From NCBI GenBank assembly GCA_023410155.1, contig JAEYQF010000316.1, positions 1 to 12,515 of the forward strand: DNA of 12,515 nucleotides, written 5' to 3'. Positions 6,067 to 12,515 of this stretch are shown here, in pieces (position 1 is the first letter of the stretch; the number at the start of each line of letters is the position of its first letter). The position numbers were made by a program, and so were the translations under genes. The DNA is from Verrucomicrobiota bacterium. Its GTDB lineage: Bacteria > Verrucomicrobiota > Verrucomicrobiia > Opitutales > Opitutaceae. The notes under the pieces are model-generated. The model was not told the DNA's origin. It saw nothing but the letters and a program-made list of their open reading frames with translations, and searched no databases.

Positions 6067-7323
6067 TTAGTGGGTGGAAATCGTGGCGGTGCTGTTAAGC
6101 CCGATCTGCTGGACCAGGGTCTGCAGCGGGCCAGTCACGTTGACGTCAAAGGTGACCTTCTCGACGAGGCTTTGATCCGAGGGATGCGCGACCATCGTGA
6201 GGGTCAAGGTGCGGCCATTTACATCGCCCGTCGGATGCAGGCGCAGGCGGAGTGAATCGACGTGAAGCCGCATGGCACCCAGCTCGATGTCGCGGGCGGG
6301 CTTATGCGCCGGGTTATTGAGCGAGAGGAACCAAGCGAGCGCACCGAAGCGGCGCCGAGGCAGAAGCTCGAAGCGGGGCGGCAGCGCAGCCGTGAGCAGA
6401 CCGGATTTCGGCGCCAGTCGAATCATGGGGGGAGCATCCTTCTCCACGCGCAGCCGCGCTTCGCCGACGCTCGGTCCTTCCTTCTCCGACCACCGCAAAA
6501 CGACCCGGCCGCTCAACTGCCCCTCGGCCGACGCCAGCACGTTGGGGATGAGCGGCACCGCGTCCGCGAGCCGCATCTTCGAAAAGCGCGCCTGCGCTTC
6601 GATCTCGGGGTTGAGCAGGGAGAACTTGAACGGATCGACCGAAATGGTGCCGCCGAGAACCTTCATGCCGACGGTGGTGACCTCGACGAGATTCTCCTCG
6701 GACATGCGGGCGCGCACGAACCCGTCTGTAACGGTGATGCCTGCGACACTGAGTTCGCGAAACGTGAAGATCTGAGGAGCATCGGCCAGCAGGGGGTCGA
6801 GGCTGGTCACGCGAAAAAACCCGGCAATGCCGTCCACCTGGAGGCCGGAAACCGGGTCCGACATCGTGCCATCGCGCAGCTCCGCGGTGGCTTCGCCGCT
6901 GACCACACCCTCGCGCACCGTGCCCGACCCAGCGAGATGCACGGAGCCGGTGATGGAATAATCGCGCACGGCCTGCAGCTCGGGCCGGTCCGCCAGGATC
7001 TCGAGCCAGCGCGCGAGTCCGACGCGGCCTTCCTGAAGCTCCCAGTCGATGTCTCCGTTGATTCGATACAGAACAGAGATCCGGAAAAACGACTCGGGAG
7101 CTTCCGCGGTCACGGTCGCGCGAATGCCATCGCGACTGAGGCCGTCGATCGCGACGTCCCACTCCATGTCGGGCAATTCCGGCATGAACAACGCCCGGGC
7201 GATCCCGCGGAAGCCTCCCGAGATCGGCGGCAGCCCCGGCTCCTCCGCGCCCGATGGGGAGGCAAACGACAGGGCGAGGGCGAGCAAAACGCAGGCGAAG
7301 CGCGTCAAAGGCAGGCGGGGCAT
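6067..7323 (-). CDS. ydbH: YdbH-like AsmA/TamB-superfamily inter-membrane protein, short form
   Basis: This 418-residue exported protein has a hydrophobic N-terminus (residues 9-21, possible cleavage after SGA at 26), so it is either released to the periplasm or anchored by this segment. The rest is beta-rich, with alternating polar and hydrophobic strands. Its C-terminal half fits the YdbH family: ASAEGQLSGRVVLRW, a GEARLRVEKDAPPMIRLAP strand pair, LTLTMVAHPSDQ, and a final VTFDVNVTGPLQTLVQQI like the YdbH end that contacts YnbE. The neighbours ynbE and ydbL, in the E. coli order, strengthen this. YdbH, TamB and YhdP act redundantly in E. coli in phospholipid transport to the outer membrane. 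E. coli YdbH has about 880 residues; this one is half that, with the N-terminal repeats missing. It begins 77 bases after glgP. No ribosome-binding site is seen. Confidence 0.8.
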   Translation of the reverse strand: MPRLPLTRFACVLLALALSFASPSGAEEPGLPPISGGFRGIARALFMPELPDMEWDVAIDGLSRDGIRATVTAEAPESFFRISVLYRINGDIDWELQEGRVGLARWLEILADRPELQAVRDYSITGSVHLAGSGTVREGVVSGEATAELRDGTMSDPVSGLQVDGIAGFFRVTSLDPLLADAPQIFTFRELSVAGITVTDGFVRARMSEENLVEVTTVGMKVLGGTISVDPFKFSLLNPEIEAQARFSKMRLADAVPLIPNVLASAEGQLSGRVVLRWSEKEGPSVGEARLRVEKDAPPMIRLAPKSGLLTAALPPRFELLPRRRFGALAWFLSLNNPAHKPARDIELGAMRLHVDSLRLRLHPTGDVNGRTLTLTMVAHPSDQSLVEKVTFDVNVTGPLQTLVQQIGLNSTATISTH

Positions 7324-7400
7324 ACAGCCGGAACCAACGGACTAACGCAGCGCACGGCGGAGGCGAGCCTGCAAATGGCGCGCCCCGGCCCGCGAGGCGT

Positions 7401-9962
7401 TCACGGGATCGTGGCCGCGGGGAGTTTCCATATCTGCTCCGCGTATTCGCGAATCGTGCGGTCGCTGGAGAACTTGCCGACGCGGGCCGTATTCAGGATG
7501 GCCTTACGGGCCCAGCCGGCCGTGTCGCGGTAGGCAGCATCGACTCGCGCCTGGGCGTCGCTGTAGGCGCGGAAATCAGCGAGCACCATGAACGGGTCAC
7601 CGCCGTTGAGCAGGCTGTGGTGCAGCATGGAGAACGAACCGTGCTCGCCGGGCGTCCAGTAATCGCTGCCGATCCAGTCGACGATCGCGCGGAGCTCATC
7701 GTCGCCGCGATAGTAATCCCAAGGATTGTAGCCCCGCGCCTTGAGCGCTTCGACCTCCTCGACGGTCATCCCGAAGATGAAGATGTTGTCGTCACCGACC
7801 TCTTCCTTGATCTCCACATTGGCACCATCGAGCGTGCCGATGGTGAGCGCACCGTTGAGGGCGAGCTTCATGTTGCCGGTGCCCGACGCTTCCTTACCCG
7901 CGGTGGAGATCTGCTCCGAAAGATCCGCGGCGGGAATGATCTTCTCCGCGAGCGAGACGCGGTAGTTCGGGAGAAACGCGATCTTCAGGCGGTCGTTTAC
8001 CCGCGGGTCGTGGTTGATCTTCTCGCCGATAAGGTTGATCGCACGGATGATGTTTTTCGCGAGGTCGTAGCCGGGCGCGGCCTTGGCCGCGAAGATGAAG
8101 ACGCGCGGCACGATATCCAGCGACGGGTTCTGCAGGAGGCGGCGATACAGCGCGAGGATGTGCAGCAGGTTCAGGTGCTGGCGCTTGTATTCGTGCAGAC
8201 GCTTGATCTGCACGTCGAAGAGCGCATCCGGCGAGACGTCGATGCCGCACTCGGTGCGGATGACTCCGGCGAGCGCGACCTTGTTCGCCCGCTTGATCGC
8301 CATGAACTCGCGCTGGAACTCAGGATCGTCGGCCACCTTTTCAAGCCCGCGGAGGCGGTCGAGATCGCGCGGCCAGACGGAGTCGTCGAGCGTGCGGGTG
8401 ATAAGCGCCGAGAGCTGCGGGTTGCATTGCGTGAGCCAGCGACGGGGCGTGATGCCGTTGGTCTTGTTCTGGAATTTTCCCGGATATAGCGCGTCGAACT
8501 GCGGGAAGAGATCCTTCTTCAGCAGCTCGGTGTGCAGGGCCGCGACGCCGTTGACCGTGTGAGAGCCAGCGACGGCGAGATTGGCCATGCGCACCATTTT
8601 GTGGCCGCCTTCTTCGATGAGGGAGCACTCGCGGAGCTTGGCGCTATCGCCCGGCCACATCGCCTCCACCGACTTCAGAAGCCGGGTGTTGATGTCGTAG
8701 ATGATCTGGAGATGGCGCGGCAGCACGCGTTCGAAGAGCGGCACGCCCCACCGCTCGAGCGCCTCGGGCAGCAGCGTATGATTCGTATAGGCGAAGGTGC
8801 GCGTGGTGATCGCCCACGCGGCGTCCCACGGCATGGCGTGCTCGTCGAGCAGGATGCGCATGAGCTCGGCGACCGCGATCGCCGGATGCGTGTCGTTGAG
8901 CTGCACCGCGACCTTGTCGGAAAAATTCGCCCACGAGTTCGCGGGATTGCGGAAGTGGCGACGCAGGATGTCCCGCAGCGAACACGACACGAAGAAATAC
9001 TGCTGCACGAGACGCAGCTCCTTCCCGTTCTCAGTCTTGTCGTTCGGATAGAGAACTTTCGAGATCGTCTCACCGACGGCCTTCTCGCGAACCGCCTCGA
9101 CGTAGCCGCCGGAATTGAACGCTGCCAGATCGAAGTCCTCGGACGCCTTCGACGCCCAGAGGCGGAGGAGATTCACGCTCTTGGTGCCATAACCAGCGAC
9201 CGGGATGTCGTGGGCGACGCCGACGATCGTCTTGGTGCCGACCCACTGCGGGCGGGAGTTGCCGCGGTCATCGAAGACGTTTTCCACGCGACCGTAGAGA
9301 TGAACTTCCTGCGTGTAGTCGGCGCGAACCACCTCCCAAGGATCGCCGAACATACCCCACCGATCGGGGTGTTCGACCTGGTGGCCCTTCACGAACTCCT
9401 GTTTGAACAGACCAAATTCGTAATAGATTCCGTAGCCGAGCGCCGGATAGTCGAGGGTCGCGAGCGAATCGAGGAAACAGGCCGCGAGACGGCCGAGACC
9501 GCCGTTGCCGAGCCCCATGTCGAGCTCCGACTCGCGCACCGCATCGAAGTCGACGCCGAGCGATTTGAGCGCCTCGCGCGCGGTCTCGATGAGGCCGGTC
9601 GCGAGCAGGTTGCTCTCGAAGAGGCGGCCCATGAGATACTCCATCGAGAAATAGTAGAGCCGGCGGACATTCTCCGCGTTGTGCACCGCCTGCGTGGCGA
9701 TCATGCGCTCGTGGATCTGGTCGCGCACGGCGAGCGCCGTCGCGATCCACCAATCGCGCGGCGTGGCCGAGCCGGCATGCCGCGCCAGAGTGGAGACCAG
9801 ATGGCGCTGGATCGAGGAGCGCAGCACCTCGACCGGCTGCTCGGCCGAAGCATCCGGACTGTGCAGCGCGGCGATACTTTCAGCCGGCGACGCGGGATGC
9901 ACCTCCGTGGGGGCGGCGGCAGACTTTTTAGCAGCAGGGATCTTTTTGGAAGCAGTCGCCAT
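7401..9962 (-). CDS. glgP: Glycogen/maltodextrin phosphorylase
   Basis: This 853-residue cytoplasmic enzyme releases glucose-1-phosphate from alpha-1,4-glucans using phosphate and a pyridoxal-phosphate cofactor. Motifs in order: [14 protein letters not shown] near residue 100, [19 protein letters not shown] (active-site glycine-rich loop), [23 protein letters not shown] (587-595) and EASGTGNMK, whose K699 is the cofactor-binding lysine. All expected active-site segments are present. The family is usually 800-850 residues; the extra length is an alanine/lysine-rich N-terminal tail of about 30 residues ([13 protein letters not shown]) before the conserved fold, of unknown purpose. Whether glycogen or maltodextrin is the main substrate cannot be told. 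It lies 47 bases after mutL and 77 before ydbH on the same strand, so read-through is possible, but the functions are unrelated. The ATG is preceded by ATTCCTTTCTCCC, a pyrimidine-rich leader with no Shine-Dalgarno. Confidence 0.97.
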   Translation of the reverse strand: MATASKKIPAAKKSAAAPTEVHPASPAESIAALHSPDASAEQPVEVLRSSIQRHLVSTLARHAGSATPRDWWIATALAVRDQIHERMIATQAVHNAENVRRLYYFSMEYLMGRLFESNLLATGLIETAREALKSLGVDFDAVRESELDMGLGNGGLGRLAACFLDSLATLDYPALGYGIYYEFGLFKQEFVKGHQVEHPDRWGMFGDPWEVVRADYTQEVHLYGRVENVFDDRGNSRPQWVGTKTIVGVAHDIPVAGYGTKSVNLLRLWASKASEDFDLAAFNSGGYVEAVREKAVGETISKVLYPNDKTENGKELRLVQQYFFVSCSLRDILRRHFRNPANSWANFSDKVAVQLNDTHPAIAVAELMRILLDEHAMPWDAAWAITTRTFAYTNHTLLPEALERWGVPLFERVLPRHLQIIYDINTRLLKSVEAMWPGDSAKLRECSLIEEGGHKMVRMANLAVAGSHTVNGVAALHTELLKKDLFPQFDALYPGKFQNKTNGITPRRWLTQCNPQLSALITRTLDDSVWPRDLDRLRGLEKVADDPEFQREFMAIKRANKVALAGVIRTECGIDVSPDALFDVQIKRLHEYKRQHLNLLHILALYRRLLQNPSLDIVPRVFIFAAKAAPGYDLAKNIIRAINLIGEKINHDPRVNDRLKIAFLPNYRVSLAEKIIPAADLSEQISTAGKEASGTGNMKLALNGALTIGTLDGANVEIKEEVGDDNIFIFGMTVEEVEALKARGYNPWDYYRGDDELRAIVDWIGSDYWTPGEHGSFSMLHHSLLNGGDPFMVLADFRAYSDAQARVDAAYRDTAGWARKAILNTARVGKFSSDRTIREYAEQIWKLPAATIP

Positions 9963-10009
9963 GGGAGAAAGGAATCAAGTTTCGTGCCATGGGGTAGCCA
10001 AACGCACGC

Positions 10010-11806
10010 CTATTTTTGGAAGCGGCGCGCAAGTTCACTGTGGTTCAACTCGATGTAGGTCGGCCGGCCCGCCGGGCTGGTGAGCGGCGCCCGGGTGGCA
10101 AACAATTGCGACACCAACGCACGCAAATCCGCCTCACTGCTGGCCTCGGGGAGCCGCACCGCCCTGGTCGCGGCCACTCGCGCCAACATCTCTCGTGCTA
10201 CGTCGAGGCTCGAGCCGGGCCACTGTCCATCCCGAAACAGGCCGAGAAGGTCCCGCACAAACGATTCCGCGTCGCCCGGCTCCATCCAGCCCGGCACGCC
10301 TTCGACGCGGAAAAAATTCCGGCCAAACTCCGTCACCTCGAAACCGTGACGATTCAGAAACGGCAGTCGTTCGAGCAGCAACGCCGACGCCACCGGATCC
10401 AGCTCGAGCGGGATCGGCAGCAGCAATCGCTGACTCGGCACCTCACCCGCGCGAAACTGGTCGTGCAAGCGTTCGAACCAGATCCGCTCGTGCGCCGCGC
10501 GGCGATCGAGCAACACGAGTCCTGCCGCTGTTTCAAACAAGGCATAGCTCCCGTGGGCCAGCCCCACGAAGCGCCACGCAGGTGTTGCGGGCCGCGGCGG
10601 CAGGGCTGGCGCGATGGCCTCTCGCGCTGGCCCCCCTGCGGGCAACGACACCGGCGCTCGCAGAATCCCGACGTCCGCGCTGCGGATCGCTGGCGTCGTC
10701 GGCGGACCCGCCGGCGGGGAAATCGGCGCGAAGCTTGCAGACACCGCCGCACTCGCGTCGGTCGTCGGGGCCGGCGCGATCGGCACCACGGGCGTTCCGA
10801 TCGGCGCGCTTGCTTCGCCGAGTTCGCGCAGCCGTTGCAGCACCGAGCGAATCACAAAACTCCGCACGCTCGCCTCGCTGCGGAAGCGCACTTCGCGTTT
10901 CGCGGGGTGCACATTCACGTCCACCGCCGCCGGATCGCAGTCAAAGAAAACAAACGCGAGCGGGTAGCGTCCTTTCGGCAGCGACTCGTGGTAGCTCTCG
11001 ATCAACGCATAGTTGAGAGTGCGGCTGTCCACCGGCCGCGCATTCACGAACACGATCATCTCGTGCCGCGTGCCGCGCCCGACTCCCGGCCGCCCGATCA
11101 GTCCGCTCAAGCGCAGCCCCGATTCGACGGATTCAATCGGCACCAGCGCCTCCGCCGTCTGGCGGCCGAAAATCTCCTGGATCCGCTCCGCCAGAGTCGA
11201 GCACTCCGGCGAGCGAAACACCACCCTGCCCTCCTCGATCAACGTGAATGCCGTCCGCGGACATGCCAGCGCGTAGAGCCGCACGCACTGGATGATGTGC
11301 GCCGCCTCGGTCGCGTCGGTCTTCAAAAACTTGCGCCGCGCCGGGACCGAGTTGAAGAGGTGCGAAACCTCGATGCGCGTCCCCACCGGCCGGCCGCAAT
11401 CGCGCACGTGGACGAGCCTGCCGCCGTTCACCACGATCTCGGTCCCGACGTCGCTGCCCTGCGCGCGCGTCTGTAGTTGAAAATGCGATACACTCGCGAT
11501 CGACGGCAGCGCCTCGCCGCGAAAACCATAGCTCGCGAGCCGATCCAGATCCGCCGCCTCGCTGATCTTGCTCGTGGCGTGGCGCTCCAGGGCGAGCAAA
11601 GCGTCATCGCGCGACATGCCGTGCCCGTTGTCCTCGATGCGCATGATCGAGCGCCCGCCATGGCGGAACTCCACCTCGATCCGCGTCGCTCCCGCGTCGA
11701 GCGCATTTTCCACGAGTTCCTTCACCACCGCCGCGGGCCGCTCGATCACCTCCCCGGCCGCGATCTGATTCGCGACGCGGTCAGGAAGAAGTCGAACCTT
11801 GGCCAT
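10010..11806 (-). CDS. mutL: DNA mismatch repair protein MutL with a degenerate endonuclease site
   Basis: MutL couples mismatch recognition by MutS to strand excision. The frame is open to 11983, but the conserved N-terminus MAKVRLLPDRVANQIAAGEV fixes the start at 11806 (598 residues). The GHKL ATPase domain is intact: KELVENALDAGA with catalytic E30, DNGHGM (59-64), ATSKI, GFRGEAL (94-100), NSVPARRKF and VDVNVHPAKREVRF. A Pro/Ala-rich linker follows (about 330-410), then the dimerisation domain with VPSQRLLLPIPLEL, a possible beta-clamp-binding segment. The C-terminal endonuclease motifs are altered: DQHA(X)2E(X)4E is DRRAAHERIWFE (434-445), the ACxxAV segment is AATRAV (545-550) and CPHGRP is SPAGRP (577-582). 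It therefore probably binds ATP and partners but does not nick DNA. The leader is CTTCCTCCTC, part of an inverted-repeat arm of the GxxExxY cassette upstream. glgP follows after 47 bases. Confidence 0.96.
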   Translation of the reverse strand: MAKVRLLPDRVANQIAAGEVIERPAAVVKELVENALDAGATRIEVEFRHGGRSIMRIEDNGHGMSRDDALLALERHATSKISEAADLDRLASYGFRGEALPSIASVSHFQLQTRAQGSDVGTEIVVNGGRLVHVRDCGRPVGTRIEVSHLFNSVPARRKFLKTDATEAAHIIQCVRLYALACPRTAFTLIEEGRVVFRSPECSTLAERIQEIFGRQTAEALVPIESVESGLRLSGLIGRPGVGRGTRHEMIVFVNARPVDSRTLNYALIESYHESLPKGRYPLAFVFFDCDPAAVDVNVHPAKREVRFRSEASVRSFVIRSVLQRLRELGEASAPIGTPVVPIAPAPTTDASAAVSASFAPISPPAGPPTTPAIRSADVGILRAPVSLPAGGPAREAIAPALPPRPATPAWRFVGLAHGSYALFETAAGLVLLDRRAAHERIWFERLHDQFRAGEVPSQRLLLPIPLELDPVASALLLERLPFLNRHGFEVTEFGRNFFRVEGVPGWMEPGDAESFVRDLLGLFRDGQWPGSSLDVAREMLARVAATRAVRLPEASSEADLRALVSQLFATRAPLTSPAGRPTYIELNHSELARRFQK

Positions 11807-11852
11807 GAGGAGGAAGAATCGCGGAAACGCGGAATGAGAGAAGCGCGGAATC
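11807..11852 (+). repeat. Left inverted-repeat arm, between mutL and the GxxExxY gene
   Basis: Positions 11807-11834 match the reverse complement of 12250-12278 at 26 of 29 aligned positions (one gap, two substitutions). The next 18 bases match less well (12 of 18), so the arm is about 46 bp. It contains CGCGGAA three times, at 11820, 11828 and 11844 (spacing 8 and 16). It supplies the whole 44-base spacer before mutL, and its last CGCGGAA ends one base before the GxxExxY stop codon. Confidence 0.85.
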
Positions 11853-12225
11853 AGGCCGACAACACCACACGACGAATCTCGAGAGTCGGCTTTGCAAAAT
11901 TGAGAATCAACCCCACCTGCAGTCGTGACGCCTTGAGGTATGACCGGACGATCGCGAGATGCACGTCGTCGATCGCCTTGCACGCCTTCAGCTCCAGCAC
12001 GACGCGACCATCGACGACCACATCCAGGCGGTGATCGCCGATCGCAATTTGGTCATAGAAGACGATGAGTTGTTTCTGTTGCTCAACCTGCACGGCGGCT
12101 TTCCGCAGCTCGATGAGCAGCGCCTCCTCATACACCTTTTCCAAAAAGCCCGGGCCGAGCACGCGATGGACCTGAATCGCACAGCCGATGATCTTTTCGG
12201 AGAGTTCCGCTTCGATCAGATCCAT
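11851..12225 (-). CDS. GxxExxY protein (PD-(D/E)XK-like fold, function unknown)
   Basis: This 124-residue protein belongs to the GxxExxY family (PF13366, related to PD-(D/E)XK nucleases). The frame is open upstream to 12393, but MDLIEAELSEKIIG is the usual family start, the length is typical, and GGAG lies eight bases before the ATG at 12225. The signature is GFLEKVY (26-32: G26, E29, Y32). The nuclease-like core shows D68 in HRLDVVV and ELK (78-80). A tyrosine motif, SYLKAS (95-100), then VGLILNF follow. The glutamine that usually precedes the tyrosine motif (AQxxxYL) appears to be isoleucine here, so catalytic competence is uncertain. No reaction is established for the family and I assign none. 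It lies exactly between inverted-repeat arms, separating argH from mutL, all on the same strand. Its ribosome-binding site lies inside the right arm. Confidence 0.92.
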   Translation of the reverse strand: MDLIEAELSEKIIGCAIQVHRVLGPGFLEKVYEEALLIELRKAAVQVEQQKQLIVFYDQIAIGDHRLDVVVDGRVVLELKACKAIDDVHLAIVRSYLKASRLQVGLILNFAKPTLEIRRVVLSA

Positions 12226-12231
12226 GAATTC

Positions 12232-12278
12232 GACTCCGCGTCTCTGCCCTTCCGCGTTTTCGCGATTCGCTCCTCCTC
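12232..12278 (-). repeat. Right inverted-repeat arm, between argH and the GxxExxY gene
   Basis: Read on the minus strand it begins directly after the argH stop codon and repeats the left arm in inverse orientation. Its CGCG-A units begin at 12264 (CGCGAAA), 12256 (CGCGGAA) and 12240 (CGCGGAG), with the same 8 and 16 base spacing as in the left arm. The third unit includes the GGAG ribosome-binding site of the GxxExxY gene (12234-12237). Confidence 0.85.
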
Positions 12279-12515
12279 TCACTCGAGGAGCTTTCGCCAG
12301 CGGGCGAATTGTTTCTTCGTTTGCGCCGGTCCCGGCATGCCGGTGCCGGCCCGCTTGGCCAGCGCGCGGCCCAGCTCGAAAACCACCCCCCAATCAGGAC
12401 CAAAAGCCGGATTAATCTTCGCAACTTCTTCGGTCGGCAGCTGGTTGATTTCCACGCTGTTCTTTTCCGCCAGGCGCACCACTGCGCCCACGGCGTGATG
12501 CGCGTCGCGAAACGC
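12279..12515 (-). CDS. argH: Argininosuccinate lyase, C-terminal 78 residues (cut by window edge)
   Basis: The frame enters from beyond the right edge and ends with TGA at 12279-12281. It starts AFRDAHHAVGAVV, matching the FRxAHHxVG segment near the C-terminus of argininosuccinate lyase, and ends with INPAFGPDWGVVFEL, TGTGMPGPAQTKKQ and ARWRKLLE, as in many argH products. The enzyme splits argininosuccinate into arginine and fumarate, the last step of arginine synthesis, in the cytoplasm. The active site lies outside the window, so intactness cannot be judged. The stop codon directly adjoins the right arm of the GxxExxY cassette. Downstream genes on the same strand (GxxExxY, mutL) have no known link to arginine synthesis. 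Confidence 0.87.
   Translation of the reverse strand, partial: AFRDAHHAVGAVVRLAEKNSVEINQLPTEEVAKINPAFGPDWGVVFELGRALAKRAGTGMPGPAQTKKQFARWRKLLE

Larger units (their letters stand above)
11807..12278. mobile_element. Candidate small cassette: GxxExxY gene between inverted repeats
   Basis: A 472-bp unit is bounded by inverted repeats (11807-11834 and 12250-12278 outer parts) and contains only the GxxExxY gene. The left edge directly follows the mutL start codon on the plus strand, and the right edge directly adjoins the argH stop codon. Nothing resembling a transposase is present, so if the unit moves it is non-autonomous or uses the GxxExxY protein itself. I see no target-site duplication in the immediate flanks. 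The repeat structure is read directly; mobility is inference. Confidence 0.5.

Noticed and set aside
8532..10058. Long plus-strand open frame of 508 codons opposite glgP, with other antisense frames at 7254-8489
   Set aside because: The minus-strand phosphorylase motifs are complete over this region; the plus-strand translation resembles no family I know.
10016..11476. Long plus-strand open frame of 486 codons opposite mutL
   Set aside because: It is antisense to a certain mutL gene, is rich in Arg/His/Pro without recognisable domains, and is explained by high GC on the opposite strand.
11807..11983. 59-codon N-terminal extension of MutL
   Set aside because: The extension reads through the inverted-repeat arm and the 3' part of the GxxExxY gene; MutL homologues begin at the MAKVRLL position.
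11807..12278. Toxin-antitoxin or defence locus
   Set aside because: The GxxExxY protein stands alone with no partner gene, and no such role is established for the family; the inverted-repeat cassette explanation is better supported.
12226..12393. 56-codon N-terminal extension of the GxxExxY protein
   Set aside because: It overlaps the argH coding sequence and the right arm, lacks family similarity, and a good ribosome-binding site supports the ATG at 12225.

Overview
The window is high-GC, densely coded bacterial DNA. The gene set and protein sequences suggest a Gram-negative bacterium, most likely Verrucomicrobiota of the Opitutaceae type. That placement rests on overall protein character, rarity of clear Shine-Dalgarno sites, a YdbH/YnbE/YdbL envelope cluster and a GxxExxY gene; it is an inference, not proved by any marker gene here.

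Layout. From 1 to 1778, minus strand: the N-terminal part of an exported HExxH metallopeptidase-like protein lies 31 bases downstream of alanine dehydrogenase. From 1779 to 2299 there is no intact gene; on the minus strand there is what looks like a decayed LysR-family regulator. From 2300 to 2994 a dihydrofolate reductase gene (plus) meets a small DUF2892 membrane protein (minus) tail to tail, with an 85-base antisense overlap. From 3160 to 5150 a gamma-carbonic-anhydrase-like protein (minus) and a NupC-type nucleoside transporter (plus) are divergent. From 5151 to 5448 is a non-coding stretch with four to five tandem 22-bp repeats and a strong minus-strand terminator.

From 5449 to 12515 every gene is on the minus strand. 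In transcription order: argH (3' end only), a GxxExxY protein, mutL, glgP, ydbH, ynbE, ydbL, then the terminator at 5389-5416. The last three reproduce the E. coli ydbH-ynbE-ydbL order and probably form an inter-membrane lipid-transport bridge, but this YdbH is about half the E. coli length.

The two most interesting observations are near the right end. First, the GxxExxY gene lies exactly between two inverted repeats of about 47 bp (outer 29 bp, 26 matching), whose outer edges abut the argH stop codon and the mutL start codon; this looks like a 472-bp mobile or formerly mobile cassette. Second, the adjacent MutL has good ATPase motifs, but all three conserved motifs of the MutL endonuclease site are altered at the metal-binding positions while flanking residues are kept. 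Several genes also have a pyrimidine-rich tract directly before the ATG instead of a ribosome-binding site.
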